DNA from: Blastococcus sp. CT_GayMR19
Lineage (GTDB): Bacteria > Actinomycetota > Actinomycetes > Mycobacteriales > Geodermatophilaceae
Length of the DNA stretch: 64,000 bases
Assembly (NCBI RefSeq): GCF_004570385.1
Contig: NZ_SPQL01000004.1
Coordinates: 124,001 to 188,000 of the forward strand
Direction of reading: 5' to 3'
Under the pieces are notes generated by a model that worked only from the letters and a program-made list of their open reading frames with translations, was not told the DNA's origin and searched no databases. The translations under genes were made by a program, and so were the position numbers. Below, piece by piece: positions 45,442-52,689 of this stretch; the stretch's first letter is position 1, and each line of letters opens with the position of its first letter.

Positions 45442-46320
45442 ATGAGCCTCATGGGCATTCTCGACCGGGTGGCGGACGCGGCGGCCCTGGACAAGGTCAT
45501 CGACCCGGCGCGCCGCGCCGTGCAGGCGGCCCTACCGCAACCGGTGAAGGACTTCCTCCACGGCACCTGGCTGGGGCATCCGGTGCACCCCGTGCTCGTC
45601 CACGTGCCGGTGGGGACGTGGGTCTCCGCCGGGTTGCTCGACCTGTACCCGCCGTTCCGGCGTGCGGCGACGGTCCTGATCGGGACGGGCGTCGCAGCAG
45701 CGGTTCCGGCGTCGCTGTCGGGGGCGGCCGACTGGTCGGAGCAGGACGTCGGCGTGCGGCGGCTCGGGGCCCTGCACGCGGCGGCGAACACCGCCGCGCT
45801 GGGGTTGTACGTCGGGTCGCTGATGGCACGGAAGCGGGGCCGGGGTGCGCTCGGGCTGGTGCTGTCCTACGCGGGGCTGGGGGTGGCGAGCGGATCGGCC
45901 GCGGTCGGCGGGCACATGTCCTACGCGCAGTCATCGGGCGCCTCGCACGCCACGACGGCGGCTCGGGCGTTGTCGAAGGACTGGATGGACCTGGGTCCGC
46001 TGGACGACCTGCCCGAGGGCCGGCCCGCGCTGCGGACGGGGAAGGGGAGCAGCGTCGCCGTCCCGCTGGCCGTCGTCCGCCGGGGTGCCCGGGTCGACGT
46101 CTTCGTCGGCGCCTGCTCGCACCTGTCGGGGCCGCTGCACGAAGGGAAGGTGGAGGACGTGCACGGCCACGCGTGCCTGGTCTGCCCGTGGCACGGCTCG
46201 GCGTTCGACCTGGACAGCGGAACGTCCCGGCGGGGACCGGCCGCCAACGGCCAGGAGAAGCTCGAGGTCCGGATGGAGGCGGGCAGGGTCATGGCGCGGC
46301 TGCCGGCCCGCAGCCGGTAG
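45442..46320 (+). CDS. DUF2231 membrane domain fused to Rieske [2Fe-2S] domain
   Basis: 292 residues. The N-terminal part is DUF2231-like (FLHGTWLGHPVHPVLVHVPVG, then three further hydrophobic segments to about residue 165). The C-terminal part (about 185-290) is a Rieske ferredoxin-like domain with both cluster motifs, CSHLSGPL (Cys/His) and CPWHGSAFD (Cys/His). With four helices and a cytoplasmic N-terminus the Rieske domain should sit in the cytoplasm, unlike QcrA. It may pass electrons from a soluble donor to the membrane. The partner is not encoded nearby. Confidence 0.88.
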   Translation: MSLMGILDRVADAAALDKVIDPARRAVQAALPQPVKDFLHGTWLGHPVHPVLVHVPVGTWVSAGLLDLYPPFRRAATVLIGTGVAAAVPASLSGAADWSEQDVGVRRLGALHAAANTAALGLYVGSLMARKRGRGALGLVLSYAGLGVASGSAAVGGHMSYAQSSGASHATTAARALSKDWMDLGPLDDLPEGRPALRTGKGSSVAVPLAVVRRGARVDVFVGACSHLSGPLHEGKVEDVHGHACLVCPWHGSAFDLDSGTSRRGPAANGQEKLEVRMEAGRVMARLPARSR

Positions 46321-46335
46321 GGCCGCGAAAGAGGG

Positions 46336-46376
46336 CCGGCCCGGCCGCCCCGGGGGGAACGGGTCGGCCGGGCCGG
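46336..46376 (+). terminator. Hairpin terminator after Rieske gene
   Basis: A perfect 11-bp GC stem (46336-46346 with 46366-46376) with partial inner pairing lies 15 bases after the stop codon. Confidence 0.75.
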
Positions 46377-46589
46377 GGTTCAACCCGCCGGGGGCGTTGC
46401 AGCGCCGGGCGGAAGATCTTCGGTGGGGGCAGGCGACATTGCCCGGTCCCCCCGACCGGAGCGATGATCACCGTACGTAAAGGCAACAGTCTTAAGGCAT
46501 CCCCTGATCGGGGGACATTCGCGCGGCTTCGTGACGCAGCGCACACGCCCGCGGGTTCACCGGGCTACCGCAGCGGGCATCGAGAGCGG

Positions 46590-46688
46590 GTGTTCTTCCT
46601 CTTCTCGAACCGGCTCGGCTGCCTCGGGTCCCTCGCGCTGTCCGCGATCCTGACCCTCGTGCTGCTCCTCGTGCTCGACGTCCTGTGA
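46590..46688 (+). CDS. 32-residue membrane microprotein
   Basis: Read from GTG 46590, with gagagcgg just upstream, the product is MFFLFSNRLGCLGSLALSAI followed by LTLVLLLVLDVL. It has one long hydrophobic helix after a conserved-looking FFLFSNRLGCLGS start, which I recall from other actinobacterial microproteins. A longer in-frame start (ATG 46464) would add about 42 polar residues. It is placed 42 bases before tRNA-Lys. Role unknown. Confidence 0.6.
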   Translation: MFFLFSNRLGCLGSLALSAILTLVLLLVLDVL

Positions 46689-46730
46689 CAGGAGGGGCCG
46701 CCGTCGGTCTGCCAGACTCGGGCCGCACCG

Positions 46731-46803
46731 GGGCCTCTAGCTCAATTGGCAGAGCAGCGGACTTTTAATCCGCGGGTTGTGGGTTCGATCCCCACGGGGC
46801 CCA
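46731..46803 (+). tRNA. tRNA-Lys(TTT)
   Basis: 73 bases. Acceptor GGGCCTC/GGGGCCC with one G-U, anticodon loop CTTTTAA between GCGGA and TCCGC, T arm GTGGG/CCCAC. CCA is not encoded. Confidence 0.97.
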
Positions 46804-47106
46804 CCGAGCTGGACCTACACGACGTGGTGTTGCTCCGCCTGATGCTCGACCTGCGGCTTCGGGCGGTGGCGACAGTGTTTCGCTGACGCGGCCCGAGGCC
46901 GGTCACGCCGGCCCCGAGCCGAGAGGACGTGCCTCTACACACCGGCGAACGCGACAAGCGGATGACTCCGGCCCGCCGTCGCAGTCCATCCTGTGTGCGC
47001 GACGCAGGAGGAGCGGACTCCGATGGACGGACCAAGCTGACCAGGTCGTGGGTGATGGGCGGCGTGCGGACAGGCGGCCCGTCGGCCGTGACGGACGGTT
47101 TCTGAC
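46804..47106. other. Intergenic region after tRNA-Lys
   Basis: 303 bases. An open frame on the minus strand here is only the complement of the tRNA and is not a gene. I see no convincing gene or regulatory site. Confidence 0.5.
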
Positions 47107-47466
47107 ATGGCAGCGATCGAGGACGTTCGGCCGCTGGGCGCCGAACTGGAGCGCTCGTACCAGGTGTACGGACACGGCAGATTGAAGTTCCGCGTCGGGC
47201 AGATCGTCTACGTGGCGTTCTCCCTGGATGGGAGCGTGATGGGCTTCGCGTTCCCCAAGGAGGAGCGGGCGGCGCTCGTCCTGAGCGAGCCGCACAAGTT
47301 CCAGCTGCCGGCGGCGTCGGACCTGCGCTTCAACTGGGTCCACGCCCACCTTGCTGCACTGGACCCCACCGAAGCCCGCGAGCTCGTCGTCGATGCGTGG
47401 CGCATGGTCGTCCCCAAGAAGGTCTCCGCCGCCTACGACCTCGTCCATCCCGTCGGCCCGGGCTGA
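47107..47466 (+). CDS. MmcQ/YjbR family protein
   Basis: 119 residues. The block FRVGQIVYVAFSLDGSVMGFAFPKEE (here cited in part) followed by LNWVHAHL-like FNWVHAHLAAL and EARELVVDAWRMVVPKKV is typical of this CyaY-like fold. The family was first described as DNA-binding in some members, but its role is unclear. No neighbours share an operon with it. The start ATG 47107 has no strong ribosome site. Confidence 0.82.
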   Translation: MAAIEDVRPLGAELERSYQVYGHGRLKFRVGQIVYVAFSLDGSVMGFAFPKEERAALVLSEPHKFQLPAASDLRFNWVHAHLAALDPTEARELVVDAWRMVVPKKVSAAYDLVHPVGPG

Positions 47467-47576
47467 AGCCCGGGCTCCGTGACGACTCCCGTCAGGCTGA
47501 TCCTCGCTCTCTGCGCAGCCCTCGGCGGTTTCGCCCTTTCAGGAGCCGATGGACTGCGACCGCCGTGAGTCCTTGG

Positions 47577-48476
47577 TCAGCGCGCAGCCTCACCGGGCTG
47601 GTCCAGCTCGCGGCCGGCGGCTTCGAGCACGGCCTCGCGCACGCGGTCGAGCGTGGCGGAGCGCAGCCGCCACTGCTGCCAGTACAGGACGACGTCCACC
47701 GCGCAGGCCGGGTCGAGTCCGACCAGCTCCGACGTGACCCCGCGTGCCTGCTGGTCGGGCACCATGCCCCAGCCCAGGCCCAGGGTGACGGCGGCAACGT
47801 AGTCCGCCGAGGCGGGCACGTAGTGCACCGGTGGGGCGGCGTCGGAACCGGCCCGCGCGTGCAGGTAGCGGTGCTGCAGGTCGTCCTTGCGGTCGAAGAC
47901 GACGACCGGGGCTCGGACCAGCGCCTCCGGGGTGGGGCCGGCGGGGAACCAGCGCCGCCGAAAGGCGGGGGTGGCCATCGGCCGGTAGCGCATGCCGCCC
48001 AGGCGGGTGGAGGAGCAGCCGGGCACCGGGTCGGCCTCCGCGGTCACCGCCGCCATGACCGTGCCCGCGCGCAGCAGGGCGCTCGTGTGCTCCTGGTCCT
48101 CCCGGTACAGGTCGAAGCAGACGTCGCCGGCCAATGGCGCCAGTGCGGGCAGGACCCAGGTGGCCATCGAGTCGGCGTTGACCGCGATCGGCAGAGTGGG
48201 CACGAGGTCGGGGAAGGGTTCCCCACCGAGCTCGCGGGCGACGTCGGCGGTGAGGAGATCGACCTGCCGGGCGAGTCGGAGCACCGCCTGTCCCGACTCG
48301 GTGACCTGCACCGGCTTGGTCCGGATCAGCAGGATCCGGCCGGTCGCGACCTCCAGGGCCCGCAACCGCTGGCTGATCGCCGATGGAGTGACATGCAGGG
48401 CCCGGGCGGCCGCCTCCAGCGTGCCCCCGCGGACGGTCGCGTCGAGTGCCCGCAGCTGGCTCAGGTCCAGGTCCAT
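47577..48476 (-). CDS. LysR-type regulator, LysG/ArgP subfamily
   Basis: 299 residues from ATG 48476. The N-terminal winged HTH begins MDLDLSQLRALDATVRGGTL, with AARALHVTPSAISQRLRALE as recognition helix (about 22-41). The effector domain (about 90-290) contains NADSMATWVLPAL, typical of ArgP/LysG, which sense lysine and arginine. It is divergent from a LysE/ArgO exporter and probably activates it when basic amino acids accumulate. Confidence 0.92.
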   Translation of the reverse strand: MDLDLSQLRALDATVRGGTLEAAARALHVTPSAISQRLRALEVATGRILLIRTKPVQVTESGQAVLRLARQVDLLTADVARELGGEPFPDLVPTLPIAVNADSMATWVLPALAPLAGDVCFDLYREDQEHTSALLRAGTVMAAVTAEADPVPGCSSTRLGGMRYRPMATPAFRRRWFPAGPTPEALVRAPVVVFDRKDDLQHRYLHARAGSDAAPPVHYVPASADYVAAVTLGLGWGMVPDQQARGVTSELVGLDPACAVDVVLYWQQWRLRSATLDRVREAVLEAAGRELDQPGEAAR

Positions 48477-48484
48477 GAACAGCG

Positions 48485-48490
48485 ACGCTA
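48485..48490 (-). promoter_or_regulatory. -10 box (TAGCGT) of the LysR gene
   Basis: On the minus strand TAGCGT is 8 bases before ATG 48476, so the mRNA has at most a base or two of leader. Confidence 0.5.
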
Positions 48491-48535
48491 ACGCCGCATC
48501 AGAATCATGAGCTGGACCCTGGCAGAACGACTTCC

Positions 48536-48541
48536 TACCGT
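48536..48541 (+). promoter_or_regulatory. -10 box (TACCGT) of the exporter gene
   Basis: TACCGT is 7 bases before GTG 48549 and favours that start over the in-frame ATG 48507. Confidence 0.6.
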
Positions 48542-48548
48542 CGACGGC

Positions 48549-49181
48549 GTGCTGACCACCCCGGCCCTGTTCGCCGCCGCCTCCGGGCTCGCGCTCGGTC
48601 TGGGGCTCATCGTGGCCATCGGCGCCCAGAACGCCTTCGTGCTGCGCCAGGGATTGCGAATCGAGCACGTGGCCGCGGTGGTCGCGGTGTGCGCCCTGTC
48701 CGACATCGCGCTGATCGCCGCCGGGGTGCTGGGCGCCGGCGCGGCCCTGGCCCGGCTGCCGTGGCTCGTCCCGGTGGTGTGCTTCGCCGGGGCGGCGTTC
48801 CTGCTCTGCTACGGCGTGCTGGCGGCGCGCCGCGCAATGAAGCCGGCCGCGCTGCTGCCGGACGCCGCCGGCGCACGCACGGGTCTCGCGGTCACCGTCG
48901 GCACCTGTCTGGCGCTGACCTGGCTCAACCCGCACGTCTACCTGGACACGGTGGTCCTGCTCGGCTCCATGGCCTCGACCTACGGGGATCACCGATGGCA
49001 GTTCGCCGCCGGGGCCGCGCTCGGCAGCGCCGCGTGGTTCACCGGCCTCGGCTACGGCGCCCGCCTGCTCCGGCCGGTGTTCGCACGGCCGGCGGCCTGG
49101 CGGATCCTCGACGGCGGCATCGCCGCGGTCATGTCGGCCCTCGCCGTCTCCCTGGCTGTCCGCGGCGTCGGCGGGGCCTGA
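48549..49181 (+). CDS. LysE/ArgO-type basic amino acid exporter
   Basis: 210 residues from GTG 48549. Six hydrophobic segments are seen, and the family start GLALGLGLIVAIGAQNAFVLRQGL (cited in parts: GLALGLGLIVAIG, AQNAFVLRQGL) is diagnostic, as is TWLNPHVYLDTVVLLG with the conserved Asn-Pro. It exports L-lysine and/or L-arginine, protecting against overload. Regulation by the divergent LysR gene is the standard arrangement. Arginine and lysine cannot be told apart from sequence. Confidence 0.92.
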   Translation: MLTTPALFAAASGLALGLGLIVAIGAQNAFVLRQGLRIEHVAAVVAVCALSDIALIAAGVLGAGAALARLPWLVPVVCFAGAAFLLCYGVLAARRAMKPAALLPDAAGARTGLAVTVGTCLALTWLNPHVYLDTVVLLGSMASTYGDHRWQFAAGAALGSAAWFTGLGYGARLLRPVFARPAAWRILDGGIAAVMSALAVSLAVRGVGGA

Positions 49182-49258
49182 ATCCGGCAGCGGCCGTTGC
49201 TGCTCGCATGCAAGAGTCCGGTGCCGCAGTCGCAGCCCGCGAACGTGAGGGAGGACCC

Positions 49259-50134
49259 GTGATCGACGTCGAGCTCCCGCCCGGACCCGCCGCGGGCGCG
49301 CTCGCCCGCGGGTTCGCCACGTGCCTGGCGTCGGTCACCGAGATGCCGGTGGCCGACCTGCCGCTGCCCGACGACGACCTGACGCACGCCCTGGGCGCCT
49401 GGCGGAGCTGGCTGGCCGAGCACGGATCGGGCCTGGTGCCCATCGCCGACCCCGTGCACTTCCAGTGGGCCGGATGGTGGATCGCCGTCGTGGCGAACCC
49501 GCCCGGGACGGACGTGGCCGTGCTCGCGTTCGGCACACCGCCGGGCGTCGTCCTCAGCCCGCAGGCGCCCGCGCTGCTGGGTCGGGCCACCGCGGACCTG
49601 CGCATTCGCGAGGCCTACGCCGTCGCCTCCCTCGACCCGGTGCTGCACCGGCAGCCGGCCGGAGCAGAGCTGCGCGGCACCGTCGAGGGCCTCGCCGTGG
49701 CGCCTGCCGCGGAGGCGCCGATGCAGCTGCTCGAGGTCGCGCAGGCCCGCGCGGGCCACGGGTTCGAGGGGGACCGCTACGCGGCGGGAGCCGGCACGTT
49801 CAGCTCCCGCGGCGGACGGCGGCCCGGCTACGACCTGACCCTGATCGCCGCCGAGGTCCTCGACGAGATGGCCACGGCCGGGCAGCCGCTGGAGTTCGCC
49901 GGCACGCGCCGCAACGTCCTCACCCGCGGCATCGACGTCAACGCCCTCGTCGGGCGGCGCTTTCGCATCGGGGACGTGCTCTGCGAGGGACGCCGGCTGT
50001 GCGAGCCCTGCGTCCACCTCGACCGGCTCAGCGGACCGGGGATCCTGCGGCCGCTGATCCACCGCGGCGGGCTGCGGGCCGACGTCCTCACCGACGGGGA
50101 GATCCGTCTGGGGGCTCCGGTCCGCTCCGTCTGA
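49259..50134 (+). CDS. MOSC-domain protein with unknown N-terminal domain
   Basis: 291 residues from GTG 49259, with ggagga six bases upstream. The first about 135 residues (PVADLPLPDDDLTHALGAWRSW, VHFQWAGWWIAVVANPPGTD) form an unrecognised domain, similar in size to small-molecule sensor domains. The C-terminal MOSC domain (about 150-290) has the entry GHGFEGDRYAAGAG, RRNVLTRGIDVNALVGRRF and the conserved CEPCVHL cysteines. MOSC proteins handle sulfur or act as molybdenum-dependent N-oxide reductase parts. The molybdoenzyme at the start of the window is far away. Confidence 0.85.
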   Translation: MIDVELPPGPAAGALARGFATCLASVTEMPVADLPLPDDDLTHALGAWRSWLAEHGSGLVPIADPVHFQWAGWWIAVVANPPGTDVAVLAFGTPPGVVLSPQAPALLGRATADLRIREAYAVASLDPVLHRQPAGAELRGTVEGLAVAPAAEAPMQLLEVAQARAGHGFEGDRYAAGAGTFSSRGGRRPGYDLTLIAAEVLDEMATAGQPLEFAGTRRNVLTRGIDVNALVGRRFRIGDVLCEGRRLCEPCVHLDRLSGPGILRPLIHRGGLRADVLTDGEIRLGAPVRSV

Positions 50135-50178
50135 CCGACGACAACCACTTCGGGGGAGATTGCACGACACTCGGCGTG

Positions 50179-50197
50179 TATCGATTGACTTTCGATA
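50179..50197. promoter_or_regulatory. Palindromic operator candidate TATCGA-N7-TCGATA
   Basis: The arms TATCGA (50179-50184) and TCGATA (50192-50197) are a perfect inverted repeat around a spacer that contains TTGACT, a good -35 hexamer. It lies 24 bases before the DUF2975 start in an AT-rich island. A likely target of the XRE regulator of the same operon. Confidence 0.5.
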
Positions 50198-50220
50198 GAC
50201 ATCCCGTGAGAGTCGATCGC

Positions 50221-50715
50221 ATGACGCACTTGCGCCGCGTGGTGCTCCCCCTCCGGATCCTGCTTGCGATCGTCTTCGCAGCCCTGCTGGTCGCCCAGAT
50301 CTGGGCGGTGCCCGGGCTGTTGCCCGACCTGGCGGAGCCGACGCTGGAGCGGCAGCTCATGCGGTGGACGATGCTGGCGGTCTCGGTGCTGGGACTGGTG
50401 TGCGTCCAGGCCGTCATCGTGTGCACCTGGACGTTGCTCACGCTGGTCACCCAGGACCGGATCTTCAGCGCGAGCGCGCTGCCGTGGGTGAACGCGATCG
50501 TGTGGGCGATCGCCGCGGGCTGGACGATGCTCTTCGGCACCCTCGTCTGCGCCTACTACTTCATCATCGACGAGGTCAGCGACGATCCGGTGCTGCCGGC
50601 GCTCCTGCTGCTGTTGCTGCTCGTCGGTGCCGTCCTCGGGCTCCTCATGGTCATCATGCGAGCCCTGCTGCGGCAGGCGACGACGCTGCGGGCCGACATG
50701 GAAGCGGTCATCTGA
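50221..50715 (+). CDS. DUF2975 family membrane protein
   Basis: 164 residues from ATG 50221; GTG 50206 in the same frame is an alternative. Four hydrophobic segments: LRILLAIVFAALLVAQI, MLAVSVLGLVCVQAVIVCTW, IVWAIAAGWTMLFGTLVCAYYF and LPALLLLLLLVGAVLGLLMV. DUF2975 proteins nearly always precede a small XRE regulator as here. They probably act as the membrane sensor or sequester for it. It overlaps the regulator by one base (TGATG). Confidence 0.85.
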   Translation: MTHLRRVVLPLRILLAIVFAALLVAQIWAVPGLLPDLAEPTLERQLMRWTMLAVSVLGLVCVQAVIVCTWTLLTLVTQDRIFSASALPWVNAIVWAIAAGWTMLFGTLVCAYYFIIDEVSDDPVLPALLLLLLLVGAVLGLLMVIMRALLRQATTLRADMEAVI

Positions 50716-50951
50716 TGGCCATCGTCGTGCGCATCGACGTGGAACTCGCCAAGCGCAAGATGAGCGTCGGCGAGTTCGCCGAACAGGTCGGGCTCACCCC
50801 GGCGAACGTCGCCGTCCTGAAGAACGGCCGTGCCAAGGCCGTCCGCTTCAGCACCCTGGAGGCGATGTGCCGGGTGCTCGACTGCCAGCCCGGCGACCTG
50901 CTCGAGTGGGTCGAGGACAACCAGGCCGCGGCGCACGGGGTCAGCCGATGA
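50715..50951 (+). CDS. Small XRE-family regulator (YozG type)
   Basis: 78 residues, one Cro/C1-type helix-turn-helix: LAKRKMSVGEFAEQVGLTPA, NVAVLKNGRAKAVRFSTLEA, then MCRVLDCQPGDLLEWVED, the family ending. It probably binds as a dimer, perhaps at the palindrome upstream. It overlaps the ABC ATPase gene by four bases. Confidence 0.9.
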   Translation: MAIVVRIDVELAKRKMSVGEFAEQVGLTPANVAVLKNGRAKAVRFSTLEAMCRVLDCQPGDLLEWVEDNQAAAHGVSR

Positions 50952-51886
50952 TCGAGGTCCGGGGCCTGACGAAACGCTTCGGCGACGTCCTCGCCGTCGA
51001 CGACCTCAGTTTCGACGTCGAGCCGGGCAAGGTCACCGGCTTCCTCGGGCCGAACGGCGCCGGGAAGTCCACGACGATGCGGATGATGCTCGGCCTCGAC
51101 CGGCCCACCGCGGGACGGGCACTGGTGAACGGGCGGTCGTTCGCGACGCTCGCGGAGCCCCTCCGCGAGGTCGGCGCGCTCCTCGACCCCGGTTCGCTGC
51201 ATCCGGGCCGCACCGGCCGCAGCCACCTCCGCGTCGCCGCCCGGGCGAACGGGATCCCGCAGCGTCGCGTCGACGAGGTCATCGAGCAGGTCGGACTCGG
51301 CTCCGCGGCGCGCCGACGGATCAAGGGCTACTCGCTCGGCATGCGCCAGCGTCTCGGGATCGCGGCGGCACTCCTGGGCGATCCCCGCGTGCTGCTCTTC
51401 GACGAACCGATCAACGGCCTGGACCTGGACGGCGTCCGCTGGATCCGCGGACTCCTGCGCTCCCTCGCCGACGAGGGGCGCACCGTGCTGGTATCCAGCC
51501 ACCTGATGAGCGAGATGGAGCAGACCGCCGACCGTCTGGTGGTCATCGGCCGGGGTCGGCTCATCGCCGACGCGACGACGGGGGAGATCCTGCGCGGGCT
51601 CGGGCATCGCCAGGTCCGCGTCCGGACGTCGCAGCCGGATGAGCTCCTCGCCCGGCTCGGGGAACACGGCCTGACGGCGCAGCGCCTCGACGGTCACGAG
51701 CTGCAGGTCGAAGGCGGCACGGCCGAGGACGTCGGCGAGCTCGCGAACGCGTTCTCCATCCCGCTGCACCACCTGTCCGAGGTGCAGCAGTCGCTGGAGG
51801 CCGCCTACCTCGAGCTGACCGGCGACAGCGTGGAGTTCCACGGCGGCGTCCGGCAGCCTGTGCACACGACGGAGGCAGCGCTGTGA
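50948..51886 (+). CDS. ABC transporter ATP-binding protein (ABC-2 exporter type)
   Basis: 312 residues. Walker A GPNGAGKSTT (about 37-46), Q-loop region, signature YSLGMRQRL (about 132-140), Walker B LLFDEP and D-loop INGLDLDG, H-loop VSSHLM. A C-terminal extension of about 90 residues (about 215-312) is common in bacitracin/antibiotic-type ABC-2 exporters (CcmA family). It overlaps the XRE gene before it and the permease after it by four bases each. Confidence 0.93.
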   Translation: MIEVRGLTKRFGDVLAVDDLSFDVEPGKVTGFLGPNGAGKSTTMRMMLGLDRPTAGRALVNGRSFATLAEPLREVGALLDPGSLHPGRTGRSHLRVAARANGIPQRRVDEVIEQVGLGSAARRRIKGYSLGMRQRLGIAAALLGDPRVLLFDEPINGLDLDGVRWIRGLLRSLADEGRTVLVSSHLMSEMEQTADRLVVIGRGRLIADATTGEILRGLGHRQVRVRTSQPDELLARLGEHGLTAQRLDGHELQVEGGTAEDVGELANAFSIPLHHLSEVQQSLEAAYLELTGDSVEFHGGVRQPVHTTEAAL

Positions 51887-52689
51887 CGGCTCTCCCGACA
51901 GCCCCCGCCATGCGGCCATCGGCTGCCGACGTCTCCGGGGGACGCGTGTTCGTCCGCACCTGTGCTGCCGAGTGGACCCGGCTGTGGACGGTCCGGACCA
52001 CCTGGGGGTTCCTGGCGGCGGCAGCCGTGGTGATGGTCGGGATCGGCACCATCGCCGGCTTCGAGGCCGCCGCTGAGCCGGTTCCTCCCCAGGGGGAGCC
52101 GGCGTGGGCAGTGGTGCCCTTCGCCGCCATGCCGGCCCAGTTCGCGCTCCTCTCGCTGGCCCTCCTCGCGGTGACGGCCGACTACGCGACGGGCGGGATC
52201 GTCCCGGCGCTGCAGTGGACGCCGCGTCGCGGCGTCCTCTTCCTCGCCCGGACGGTCGTGGCCGTCGGCCTCGCCACCGGCCTCGGTGTGCTGCTGGGGT
52301 GCGGCTCCGCACTCGCGGCTCTCGCGGCGGCTCCGGGACTCGGTCTCCCGTGGGACGTCGGCCTCGACGTTCTCGGCACCGTCGCCTTCGTGTTCGCGGC
52401 CGGCACGGCGCTCGCCGTCGGGCTCGGCTTCCTGCTGCGCAACACCGCCGGCGCCCTGGTCACCGGGTTCCTGCTGATGCTGCTCCTCCCGGTGCTGCTC
52501 CCGCAGTTCGGCTACGAGTGGATGTCCTCGTTCGCCTCGGTCCTGCCCGGGTCCGGCGCGGCGTTCCTCCTGCTCGGGGAGGTGCCGAGGATGACGGAGG
52601 CGTCGTCCGTCACGGCCCTGCTCGCCTGGGCCGGCGGCGCGCTGCTGCTCGGCTGGGTGCGGCTGATCCGCAACGACGCGAACCGGTGA
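51883..52689 (+). CDS. ABC-2 type permease
   Basis: 268 residues from GTG 51883, overlapping the ATPase stop. Six hydrophobic segments, with a first cytoplasmic part containing RTCAAEWTRLWTVRTTWGFLA, typical of ABC-2 permeases. It should pair with the ATPase as a homodimer exporter. Substrate unknown; drug, peptide or lipid export are possibilities. It overlaps the flavoprotein gene by four bases (GTGA). Confidence 0.88.
   Translation: MTALPTAPAMRPSAADVSGGRVFVRTCAAEWTRLWTVRTTWGFLAAAAVVMVGIGTIAGFEAAAEPVPPQGEPAWAVVPFAAMPAQFALLSLALLAVTADYATGGIVPALQWTPRRGVLFLARTVVAVGLATGLGVLLGCGSALAALAAAPGLGLPWDVGLDVLGTVAFVFAAGTALAVGLGFLLRNTAGALVTGFLLMLLLPVLLPQFGYEWMSSFASVLPGSGAAFLLLGEVPRMTEASSVTALLAWAGGALLLGWVRLIRNDANR

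Noticed and set aside
46742-47035. Minus-strand frame ending in SVGPVGIEPTTRGLKVRCSAN
   Set aside because: This peptide comes from the complement of tRNA-Lys; the same spurious word is found beside tRNAs in many genomes.
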